Shown here: positions 41,350 to 51,139 of the stretch, piece by piece
Layout: every line of letters starts with the position of its first letter
Numbering within the stretch: the first letter of the stretch is position 1
Program-made: the position numbers and the translations under genes
From: Spodoptera frugiperda
Lineage: Eukaryota > Arthropoda > Insecta > Lepidoptera > Noctuidae
Assembly (NCBI RefSeq): GCF_023101765.2
Contig: NC_064215.1
Coordinates: 11,966,001-12,030,000, forward strand
Direction of reading: 5' to 3'
Length of the DNA: 64,000 nt
The notes under the pieces: generated by a model
Databases searched by the model: none
The model's input: only the letters and a program-made list of their open reading frames with translations
What the model was told of the DNA's origin: nothing

Positions 41350-43110
41350 CGTCCCTAAACATGCTCTAAGTACACTTGAGTGCAAAATAAACGGGTCAAC
41401 GTTCACATTTCCTACAAACGCGTACACTGGCGTTCAACCTGACTGACACACAACATTGATATTATTTAATGTCGTAATAAGAATTTGATGACTCGTTATT
41501 AGCCGGCGAAGGTTGGTCGACGGCAAATGTTCCGATGTGACACAAGGTCGTCTAAGTACATGCAACTAAACGTCTCCTGACCTCATGAGATATTTCACAA
41601 TCCGCACATTTTGTGGCCTTTGTCTTATAGAAATCGACACTGTAATTTGGAGCTAAATGTATATCTTTAGCTTGCATTGCTGCAAGGATTTCGCGGTCAT
41701 TAGAAGCAAGATTCGTTTGTAGAAGAAATCCTTTTCTTTGGACAAATAAAAAAGCTCTGAGCTGCATTTTCTTGAACACATTATCGAAATACATACTACC
41801 TATTTGCTCTTTTGCAGCTAGCCTTTTACTGTACTGTTCTTAATAATCCTCTAAAACAATGTAATAAATAGAACAAAGACCACACAGAACAATTTGTTCA
41901 TCAATATTAATAGTGATCACAAAAAATACTCGCTCCTCGTACCATGATTACCTCAATCAAATTAATTAATTAGACACCGTTTATGGAGCATTAGAATTGA
42001 AAATCACTTAAATTATTGCACATTTATGTTAATAAATATTGACAATCTGATTGACTTATGCGTATCATAAATACTGATGCCTTTGCAGCACGATACAATC
42101 ACCTAGTTACATTCAGCCAATGGCAAGTTCAAAAAAAAACTAGATTGTTGATTGTTATCAATACTTTATGGTCTACGATCACAGTTTGACGTCAACAATT
42201 GGTAGGAAAAACTAAACGCTACATTTATACTAATAAGGGACCCGCTTTTTTTTTCAAAAATATTATTTAAAACGAATAATAAAACAAATATAACGTATAA
42301 ATACATTAAAACCGACGTTCTATTTATGAATTCGAATTCGCGGCGCAAGCGCACGAGCGGTGACAGTTGAATGCGCGCGCGCATCCCGGGCACCCCTCAT
42401 CCATATTGATCCATCGATCTATCTATGAGTTATTGCGGCGGCTCTGTCTGATCTAGATCGGGATATATTCTATTCCAGCGCGTTGTCTAATGCATTTTAA
42501 TATTGTCCACGCGTGGGAAATGGATCATGGAAATGTCAGATTATGGAATATGGTTGGCTGTCAGTTTTTCTTCAGTTTTCTGCGGCGCAGCCTTTGAAGC
42601 TTCAAGCTTGACAGACTTGGTTATGATTTTATTTTTAAACGCTTTATACGACTTTACATGACTGTGTTTTTGTCCATCGTTGAAAAATACTTTTACTGAA
42701 ATGTATATAAATAACAATAAAAATAATCCATCTATGATATTATACATAATCATCACAAAGACACTTATAAGTACCTAGACACAAATATAATCATATACAA
42801 AGTCTTCAACATTCCGTTAGGCCGAGCTATAATTTCCTAACAATTGTACCTATTAAGAATCAGTTATTTATAAGGCAAAATGTATGCAATTGCACCTTGT
42901 TTACATATACACCTGACTTGTTCTAAGGCTAACTTATATGTAATTGTTGGTCGTACGAGCCCATACTCCATACGTACATATAATTAAGTATTACGTCCGT
43001 GTATTACAATGAAACTAAACTAGTTTTCATTAGCGCAGAGTGGCTAATTACAATGTTAACATGGATGCGCTTTATGTAGAGGTATCTCTATATATTTTCA
43101 GATTTAATGT
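41350..43110. other. Unannotated DNA with a CpG-rich patch at 42335-42400
   Basis: No gene recognised. The 80-codon minus-strand ORF at 41552-41794 is not similar to any family I know. At 42335-42400 the run GAATTCGCGGCGCAAGCGC through GAATGCGCGCGCGCATCCCG is strongly CpG-rich against AT-rich surroundings and may be regulatory. Confidence 0.4.
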
Positions 43111-43119
43111 TGAAAGGCT

Positions 43120-43167
<48 letters not shown>
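43120..43167. repeat. Compound microsatellite (TG)10(AG)14
   Basis: Ten TG units run straight into fourteen AG units without interruption. It is likely polymorphic. Confidence 0.95.
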
Positions 43168-43169
<2 letters not shown>

Positions 43170-43559
43170 AAAATGTTTTTATTTTGAGATTTCTTTTTGG
43201 ATTATATTAGTTGAAAATATTTATAAATTTTTGATTATCACTTATTTGAAATCTTGATAGGAAGAGCTGTCTGATCTGTTCAGCTTAACATAATGCCAGT
43301 TAGTTACGATTTCCATGTTTTAGGAGCTAATAGTGTTATCATAATAATACATAGAATGAAATGAACATCTTCATGTATTGCAGGTTTGTCAATCTAGGAA
43401 ACAGAGCCCTAAATAGTTTTGTAGATACCATAGTGTACTTATCATAAAGTTTATTATTGTTTGTGTTCATTTAAGAGAGCTGTCTAATTAAAACAACCGT
43501 TCGATCACAATAATAACATAACATTTAAACGAGTTCGATATTAACAAGTTAACAACTAA

Positions 43560-43745
43560 TTGTTGAGCACGAGTGAACGATAACGTGCGTCGCTTGCGCA
43601 ATGCGAGGCGGGGCGACAGCGGCCAATCGTTCGTCAGCGTTGCACGCATGCGCACCGCGTGCCCCGCTATACCTATCTGTCGAGAATCCGGCTTTTTGGG
43701 GTGACGTCACCCGTCAGTGTCAATGGGCTGATATTGAGAACTATA
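43560..43745. promoter_or_regulatory. CpG-rich islet with a 14-bp CRE palindrome
   Basis: CpG-dense pieces include CGTGCGTCGCTTGCGCAATG, GCGGGGCGACAGCGGCC and GCATGCGCACCGCG. They precede a perfect palindrome GGGTGACGTCACCC (43699-43712) containing the full CRE octamer bound by CREB/ATF-type bZIP proteins. An initiator-like TCAGT follows at about 43714. Together these look like a promoter or strong enhancer within the putative intron. An alternative transcription start for the downstream gene is possible but unproven. Confidence 0.4.
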
Positions 43746-44014
43746 AATACTTGAATCTTAATCAGTTTGTCGCAAATTATTGGCTATAATTCATCAGGCA
43801 AATATAAGCTGTTCAATGTAGTCGTCGAACTATTGGGGGGAATAGGTATGTTAATGGATGTGGCTGGTATGTTAAATAATTCACAAAAACTGCGAAAAAA
43901 ATTGCAAGAATGTAAATTTTTGCGCGACGGTAAAAAACGAAAGCAATAAAATTTCAACCTTCATAAAGCTCCACAATTCGCTAGCAACCCATTACAGATG
44001 GCCCGTTACAGCTG

Positions 44015-44075
44015 TATACCACCCAGGAATCGAATCTGATACTTCAATCAGTTATAATCATTAGACCAACCAAGT
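44015..44075 (-). mobile_element. tRNA-like SINE head fragment
   Basis: On the minus strand, TTGGTTGGTCTAATGATT (box A-like) is followed by CAGATTCGATTCCTGGGTGG (box B). Both pol III boxes are at tRNA-like spacing. No recognisable body follows, so this is a fragment rather than a complete element or functional tRNA. Confidence 0.5.
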
Positions 44076-44339
44076 AATATAGTTAATTTATTAATTTCAT
44101 AAAATACTCGTAAAAGGAATATCCATCGTAAATATCAAGGAGTTATTACGCGAACCATCAAAATGTTGTAAATATGAATTGAAAGCTTTACTGGCACAAT
44201 GTACGTGGATAGTTAATACACGAAGTATCGGAGTATCAGACCACACTGCTACTGCAGAGTGGAGAATACAAGAACATGTAACTGAACATTTCACCGACCG
44301 TCTGAGTGGTACCTTACAAAGAGCTCACCCTTTGCCCGG

Positions 44340-44450
44340 CAGGTCTCGGACCTATCTCACAGTAAGCACGGGTAGCTATAAAAGCCACAATTCCTCAACC
44401 TCCCTCCGCGCCACACAGCGGTACCTCTAAAGCACAGCACAATGCTTCGC
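44340..44450 (+). promoter_or_regulatory. Possible TATA-containing core promoter
   Basis: GCTATAAAAGCC holds a consensus TATAAAAG at 44377-44384, followed by pyrimidine-rich GC-richer DNA (CCTCAACCTCCCTCCGCGCC). No clear initiator or ORF follows. TATA-like octamers occur by chance in AT-rich DNA, but this one sits in locally GC-rich sequence about 0.7 kb downstream of the CRE islet. Confidence 0.2.
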
Positions 44451-44461
44451 TAAAGCGTAAC

Positions 44462-44487
44462 TTGTGCAAAATTTCTTTTCTGCGAAT
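44462..44487. repeat. 26-bp exact repeat, copy 2 (copy 1 at 4181-4206)
   Basis: Identical to 4181-4206, same strand. It is followed here by a CpG-rich stretch (TTTCGGCGCGCGCGCAGACC), whereas copy 1 is followed by T-rich DNA. Confidence 0.6.
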
Positions 44488-46248
44488 AGATCTGTTTTAC
44501 GACGGCATTTGTTTCGGCGCGCGCGCAGACCGCCTTTGTCCTTTCATGTGCCGACACTTGCGTTTTTTACTCGTACGCCCGACACAATTACTCATTGTTA
44601 AACCTTTTTAGTGCAAATTGTTTTACTATTCGCCAACATTTTAGCCTCAGCCCGACCGATAACACTTTACTATTTCCTCAACTGCTGTTATAGCAAATTG
44701 TTGCATGTTAATTCCTTCTATTTGAAGTAATGAGCTTGTATTGTTAATAAATAGTTAGCGTTTTGTATTTGGATATTTGAAGCCGCCCGCCACGCTCGTT
44801 GCGATGTGTTCATTGTTTGATGTGTAGTAATGTGCCTCATAAATAGTAAAGAGTTAGCTTGCACCAATACAAACCATTTCCTCAGTTAAATCTTACGACT
44901 TGCGCAAAGGTTGAGCATTCATACTTTACTTTCTTTCTTTAATCTGTATGGTAGGGTTTATTATTATTATCATAGTAAAAGTCGAAGGGAAACGTTCTTT
45001 GCGGCGGGTGTGTTCAACAATCTCGGTATTTTCATTTGGAGTCAGTGCGACTTAGGACGTAACCACTTTCCAGGCAAGAAGAAGCGATGACGTACGACGC
45101 ATCTCCCACTATGTTACATACACGTAGGCAGCGACAGAGGCCATTTTACTTATACACATGACAATAGACACCTGCATCCTAGACCCAGTACCACTTAGCA
45201 CATTACAGATCTCAATCAATTAATCAGCCTCTAAATATACCGCGACTACTTTCAACAAGCGCAGTACTCGATCGCGTGGGTATCAATATCATTGTATTCC
45301 GATCCGATTATGAATTGAATCGATTCGGTGCGACCATTGTAAGTGACAATAAAACGACAGACGGTCGCTTACTTTGACGACTTAATAGTCATAATGTATT
45401 CATGTTTTTTAAATCATATTAGTGATGTCATTTGATCTTGTAATATCATTATGTCGATGTAATGAAGCTTGTCGCTCAAATTAAAAGGAATCGTTTCATT
45501 ATAATAACGATTTTTACGCAATAATTCTATATCTCATTAACTTTGGATTGATATATGAAATACTTATTAAAGTCGAGACACGGTTGTCTTCAAAGATTTG
45601 AACATTTGAAGTGTTTCAATAATGATTTAATTAAGATTATTGTCGATGTGAATTGAAGTTCAATCTCACCGATGTTACCTAAGTAGGTAACGTGAACGTG
45701 TGTTGCATGTCCATCAAAAAGATCGATAAATTAAATGTCTGTAATACTGTATTTTTTGTTAGATTTGGTAAAGATTTTTGACTGTAAGTAGTTGGAAGTT
45801 TAATCAACTAATACCCATTTGATTTAAATTCGATAGCGAGAGAGATAGCTGAGAGGTTTTTTAATTTTCAGTTACATTTGATCCAGCGTATTGAGAAAAG
45901 GTATTTGCTCATCAGTGAGACAATCGTAGACTGATAATCCCAAAACCATACCCTATACGATTGACATAGATTTCATTTTATATTGCAACACATCCACAAT
46001 ATTTTTTGTTACCAAAATATAAGCTAGCGCCACTCTTCGATGTGCACCACAAACAGTATCGCCGCAATATCACTTCGGATCGCGATCGCATCGAGTAGAT
46101 GCTCTACTGAGATAGAGCGACACAGGTCACTTGTCATGGGAAGCGAACCGGTGACTAAGCATTACACTCCACTCGGACTTAAGGTGCTGTTTTACTGAGG
46201 CGATTTATCGAGATTTTTTACGACAGATTTATCAGTATAAGAGTCTTA

Positions 46249-46275
46249 TATCATATGATATGATATGATATATCA
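46249..46275. repeat. Short tandem ATGAT repeat
   Basis: TATCATATGATATGATATG followed by ATATATCA gives a few copies of a 5-base TGATA unit, palindromic with TATCA at the ends. Confidence 0.7.
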
Positions 46276-46589
46276 CGATGCATAAAAAATTATAAATCAC
46301 AAAATTAAAGGGGCTAACATTAGCTAATCGAATGTCTTCAAAGGAATCTAACACGATCCTCCAATATTTTACAAATTGCAATAATGATAATTAAGATACT
46401 TCTCATTATTTTACAATAATAAAGAAGTAACTGTTTACTATCTGTGATATCAATACATTACAATAAAAAACAAAAATAATACTGAACTGTAAAACAATAA
46501 AAGAAAATATAGTTAAAGCGCGTCAACAGTACTCCACCTTAACACCAAAGTATAAGTTACATCAAACAATAGCAGTAATAACAAAAAAG

Positions 46590-46665
46590 CAGTCAGGTGA
46601 AGCAGTACATGATAAACCACGAATACACCACTCATCGGTTCGATTCCTGTGTCAAAGGTCGGAGC
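46590..46665 (+). mobile_element. Possible SINE head scrap with pol III box B
   Basis: CATCGGTTCGATTCCTGTG (46633-46651) contains the box B core GGTTCGATTCC, with degenerate box A-like sequence upstream. No recognisable SINE body follows. Confidence 0.35.
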
Positions 46666-48287
46666 CGAACTTAACAATAATATAATAGACGTAGAAAGGT
46701 CTAATCTAGTCTATTATTTAAATCCGTATATAACATAATGGGATTTGTCCGTCTATTGACATTTTTAAGAGACATCTGATGGTTGTATAGAGGTTAATGA
46801 ATTAATTCTTTATGATTTTTTCGCTGGTAATCGTTGATGAGAAGATAAGGTCCGTTCAGAGTGACGTTTGTATCTTTCCTCATAGATATGTCAACATTTG
46901 AAATGTATTCTTCAACAGGAAAAATTCAACTATTAATTGATGAGCAACGTGGCTTGTCACCCACGTCTGATGTGTCAGACGTTCCACACGCCATAACTGC
47001 TTTCCATTAGGCAAACCATATTTATGTTCCTTAAAAATACTGAGAAATATAGTGAATGACATTCTAACTGTAACTTTAAATGATTAGCCATATCGCTTGT
47101 CATCTCATGCTGAGCAGATGTTCATGCAACATATTTCTTTCAATAATAAATTCAATTCTGTACATGCATCTGCATATCACAAGTTCCAAGTCATCAAATA
47201 CTACATACCTTACACAGATGATCAATAACGTTCAACAATTCCAAACTAAATTCATTCATTCCAATTCCAAAATTTGAATTGATTGCGCAACGTCATTGGT
47301 CCCTTTACATTCCATTCCGAAACAACATTCGCGAATCAATTTACTGTTACATTCTAAACTTTATTACATTGGAATAAGAATAGTGTTTTATGGAATCAAA
47401 TCGTTCAATAGTCGAGCTTCGTGGGATCCCATAATGAGGGTTGTTCCAATAACAGATTGACGCAACTGTTGAAATATTTTGTCACAACAATTAGTCACGA
47501 ACTGTCAAAAATGCGCATGTCACGCTTACCAAGTCACGTGACAGACGTCCTGCTGCCTAAAGGGATGAATTATATCAATTAGGATCGATTAATCATAAGT
47601 TTTTATCGACAATCGATTGGTTAACGGAATCGTTTAGATCAGAGGTGAGCCCCTTTTGATATGACAAATAATCAAATGAAAAATCGTTATGTTTGTGAGT
47701 GCCCATTTTTTATTGATGACCTTTCCGTTGCATATCTCTTTCAGATCTTTATTTCATTCATCATTAACAATATTATAGGTTATGGTAACATTTTACGCGA
47801 TGAGTTTACAAAATTGCACATTGACATTTTGTGTGGCAACGTGAGAATTTTTTTCGATAATCGAAAGCAATTATTTGTATCAGTCGCCATTATCGAATGA
47901 TTGTCTAATTCATTGGCGTGATTACAAGAACTGATTTCTTGTAAAAAAGGTGTAAAGAGCGAAGCAATTTTCGCCATTAGCCATCAATTATCATATTAGT
48001 ATAACAAACGGTGTGGCGGCGAGGAAAAATATAGCTTTAGAGGCGAGTATTAATTACAAATTACAATTAATTACTGCAACACGTGCACACAATGAGTGCT
48101 CCATGTTTGAACGAATGAGAGTGAACGAGTGAACGAGAATGATTGAGTGAACGTGTGAGCTGTCGGTGAGTGGTGTAATTAAAGTGTTTGCAGTTAATTA
48201 TAGGTGTAAGTGATACCATTGTTAGCGTTTTTTGGTTTATGTTACATTTTGTGTTGGAACAATGAGATATTGATTTAAAAACCGTTG

Positions 48288-48490
48288 ACTACACGGTTGG
48301 CGCGGTGGTAAGGCAACCGGATGTCGCGTAATGTGTGGCGGGTTCGATTCCCGCACGTAGCACTTATATGTATCACATACATTTTTGTTTCGGATCTCGC
48401 TACCATGTTTATGTGAACTTGTATATTTATAAATGCACCCACGACACAGACGAAAATCCTAGTGTGAGACAACGTTATAAAAAAAATGCA
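48288..48490 (+). mobile_element. tRNA-derived SINE, near full length
   Basis: The tRNA-like head has box A-type GGTTGGCGCGGTGG (48295-48308) and box B GGTTCGATTCC (48341-48351), the latter in a perfect 5-bp T-arm (GCGGG/CCCGC). A body follows (TTTTTGTTTCGGATCTCGC, then TTTATGTGAACTTGTATATT) and a conserved end AATGCACCCACGACACAG, ATCCTAGTGTGAG, then an A-rich tail. The same elements occur inverted at 50978-51136 and diverged at 9308-9440. Lepidopteran SINEs with exactly this head and end are familiar. It is not a functional tRNA gene because the acceptor stem is only partly complementary and the element continues without a terminator. Confidence 0.8.
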
Positions 48491-48788
48491 GTATTTTTCG
48501 TACCACCGAGTAATACAACACAAATACCTTAACTCGGCAACTGCACTAAGGACTTACCTACAAATAATAATTTAGTCACAACAAAAATAAATGAAACTGC
48601 ACTCCATTAATGTTGTCTCAGGAAACAAGTATAGACACAATCAATAACAGGCAAAACCCACGCAAACCAGGTGTCCTCATTACCGACTAATGAGTTGAAA
48701 CTATGTACAATATTAATTGAAAACCAGTAGCATTAACAATATAAAGTAACATTCACCATTTAAAAAATAAACTCTTATATCCCTACAC

Positions 48789-48796
48789 AAATAATC
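48789..48796. repeat. 8-bp target-site duplication, left (AAATAATC)
   Basis: AAATAATC directly abuts the left terminal inverted repeat and is repeated exactly at 49403-49410 directly outside the right one. Confidence 0.85.
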
Positions 48797-49402
48797 GAGT
48801 AAGTAGTCAACTCGGACCACATGCCTACGGCCCATTTGGGACGAGTTGGGGAAATTAAAAATAAATTAAATTTTTAGTGGTCAACTCGTCCCACTTTTTT
48901 TGTATGGATCTTTAAACTTTATCAATGTTTGGTACAGTTAGCAACACAAGATTAAAAATATTTTTTTATTGTTTTGTTTCTTTACTTTCGTTTTATTTAT
49001 AGATTATTTCATATTACAACATCCTTACGAAGTAAGAACCTCTTTTTTTAGTGTCGGTTAAATAATTTATTAGCTCAATTTATTTTAGCTTTCGCACAAA
49101 TTCATGTGTTATCCAATATTACTAAGAATAGTAAATATGTGTGGCTTAAACAATGGTCATGGCGGTCACTTATGAAGTAAATGATAACATAGATAGAATG
49201 AAGTTCCTAGAAAATCTTTTGTTTTCAACAAAGTAATAGAACTTTATTATTTCCACACTAACCCTTTTGCTACTGACTGTACCTTATCTCATTGTGGTAG
49301 TGACGTGGGACGAGTTGACCACTAAAAATATTATTTTATTTTATTTTCTGCAACTCGTCCCAAATGGGCCGTAGGCATGTGGTCCGAGTTGACTACTTAC
49401 TC
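48797..49402. mobile_element. 606-bp MITE with 98-bp terminal inverted repeats
   Basis: The left TIR is 48797-48894 and the right TIR 49305-49402. The outer 52 bases, starting GAGTAAGTAGTCAACTCGG, are identical inverted copies. The innermost about 18-21 bases (TTTTTAGTGGTCAACTCGTC, ending CCCAC) also match, and an AT-rich central part of each TIR has drifted. Each TIR also holds an internal inverted pair GGGACGAGTTG / CAACTCGTCCC, so each end can fold into its own hairpin. The 410-bp interior is AT-rich with no ORF, so the element is non-autonomous. An 8-bp duplication is typical of hAT or P superfamily DNA transposons. The termini do not show the usual hAT CAG start, so the superfamily stays open. 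Confidence 0.9.
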
Positions 49403-49410
49403 AAATAATC
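49403..49410. repeat. 8-bp target-site duplication, right (AAATAATC)
   Basis: Exact copy of the left flank, immediately outside the right TIR. This confirms the element boundaries. Confidence 0.85.
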
Positions 49411-49414
49411 TTGG

Positions 49415-49830
49415 TAATTTACTCCTACATTTTAGCCATAGGTCCGTATGTTCTTAGACCAATTAAACTGGCAATATTAATTGAACTGTTCGCCAGATGG
49501 TATTACACTAATTGAAGCTGCATGTATCGATTGATCAATTTAATTGGACATTTGTACACGTTTCGATGCGCAAGAGTACCTTTGAACTTCGGTCCTTTAA
49601 ATGTCCTTCAAAGCTAAGTACCTAACTCATTTTACGTTTACCTCATTAAACAGTTTATAGATTAATATTTTATATCGATACTTAAATCGATATTTTAGTT
49701 CGAGATATTCAATTTAGTTCGTTTTAATCATAGTCGTCAATAACTTGATTTATTTATTTAACGTTTACTATCTTATTTCTGACTTTTATTACTGGACAGT
49801 TACGTTTTACAACAAAGTATCGTACTAATA
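49415..49830. other. Unannotated AT-rich DNA
   Basis: No gene or recognisable element. ATCGAT occurs around 49676-49690. Confidence 0.5.
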
Positions 49831-49835
49831 TTGGC

Positions 49836-50100
49836 AAGGCTTTTTATCCCTGAAGGGGTAGGCAGAGGTGCACTATTTTTATGATATAAGCGGGTAAACG
49901 AGCTTACGGGTCGCCATACACTATATGTGTTATAAAATGTAATAGCGGGTGAGCCTATTGCCATATACAGGGCACAATCCCAGACTCCGTTCTACTACTG
50001 AAAAAATATATCAAAAAATCGAAAATAACCTAGCAATACTTTGCGCGACCCGAGAATCGAACTCGAAATAAGGCAGTTTACAACAAACTACCTGTGTATA
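49836..50100 (-). mobile_element. SINE-like retroposon, near complete, minus orientation
   Basis: Read on the minus strand it has a tRNA-like box B in GAGTTCGATTCTCGGGTCG (plus-strand 50048-50066), then CAAAGTATTGCTAGGTTATT, TTTCAGTAGTAGAACGGAG, TCTGGGATTGTGCCCTG, ATGGCAATAGGCTCACCC, and the end GTGCACCTCTGCCTACCCC plus TTCAGGGATAAAAAGCC. The order is the same as in the plus-strand copy at 41090-41347. This copy keeps the internal portion that the other has lost. Confidence 0.75.
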
Positions 50101-50109
50101 ATTTGTTTA

Positions 50110-50970
50110 GTTACAATATTACTTGTGCCTACAAAAAACCTCGTTATCTTCAAAAGTAACTTAGCAATTTAATACAGTTTTCAAGACAGATGGACAGACA
50201 AACAGACGGCTCGTAATAATATTGTTACGGTTAACAGGTGTAACGTGCGTGAAGCACAAGAGCATGACAAATTAACACCTATCAAAACGAAATCAAGAGT
50301 AGAGCCGACTCTATGTAGAGTCCGCAGCGAAATGTAGAGATGATATCTGGATTTATTGCTGTATTTATAACTTATATTTTGTTACTTAAGATATTATAAT
50401 CCACCCATCTCTACCACGTATTAGGTAGTAAGTAATATATAATTAAGGACCTAATTTCACAGTTCTATTGAAGCTTTAAATTATAATTCCAACAAAACAT
50501 ATAGTTAGGTACATACGTCACGAAAAAAAAACTATCAACTTATCACTTCAAAAAAATATATATCTTAAAAAAGCTTCCGAGTAGTCCAAGAGACACTCAA
50601 TACAAATAAATTATCTATTCTATTCCACACATACATTTTGTCCCCTGTAGCGAGTCGTAGTCGGTTCGGTTCCCGCGGCATTACACATTCGTCTCGCTCA
50701 CTTACTGCTCTGCTTGTACTCTTTGTGAGAACCTTGCCTGCTGTAAACTATGGGAATATGAGCAAAAGTATGGGGTATCGACTGATTCTCTTTCTAGTAA
50801 CATTTGATTGAGATAGGATTTCGCGTCTGTAGTGGTGAATCTGTTTAAAATATGACTATAAACTTGATTTACCAACTGTATATTATGGATTCTGGGTAAT
50901 AAATTTAGATTATATAACTTCTAAATTAGTTGATACGATATTTATACTCCATAAAACATTTTGTTTTTTC
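50110..50970. other. Unannotated AT-rich DNA
   Basis: No gene recognised. A short stretch near 50650 (GTCGTAGTCGGTTCGG) is box B-like but incomplete. Confidence 0.45.
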
Positions 50971-50977
50971 TTTTTAT

Positions 50978-51136
50978 CGTTGCCCCACACCAGGATTTTC
51001 TCGTGTATCGTGGGTGCGTTTACAAACATACAATTTCACATACACATAACACCCAGACCCGAAGTAATAATTTGTGGATCATAAAAAGAGATGCTCCTGA
51101 CTGAGTTGCAGCCTACGCGTCAACCGTGCAGTGCAG
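50978..51136 (-). mobile_element. tRNA-derived SINE, head damaged, minus orientation
   Basis: On the minus strand the end is AAACGCACCCACGATACACG, AGAAAATCCTGGTGTGGGG, then CAACG. Upstream on that strand lie TTCGGGTCTGGGTGTTATG and a start CTGCACTGCACGGTTGACGC. The pol III box B region is lost by internal deletion or decay. It belongs to the same family as 48288-48490. Confidence 0.7.
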
Positions 51137-51139
51137 TTT

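Larger units (their letters stand above)
44490..48285. other. Unannotated DNA
   Basis: No gene recognised. It contains a GAATCGATTC palindrome at 45317-45326, a (TGATA)n-like short repeat at 46249-46275, a tRNA-like fragment near 46590-46665, and an ATCGAT-containing spot at about 47583-47620. Confidence 0.45.

Noticed and set aside
41552..41794. 80-codon minus-strand ORF with CADC-like cysteines as a zinc-binding fragment
   Set aside because: Only one CxxC pair and no paired second half; no family recognised.
48288..48360. Functional tRNA gene
   Set aside because: Boxes A and B and the T-arm are good, but the acceptor stem is only partly complementary and the sequence continues into a SINE body shared with other copies.
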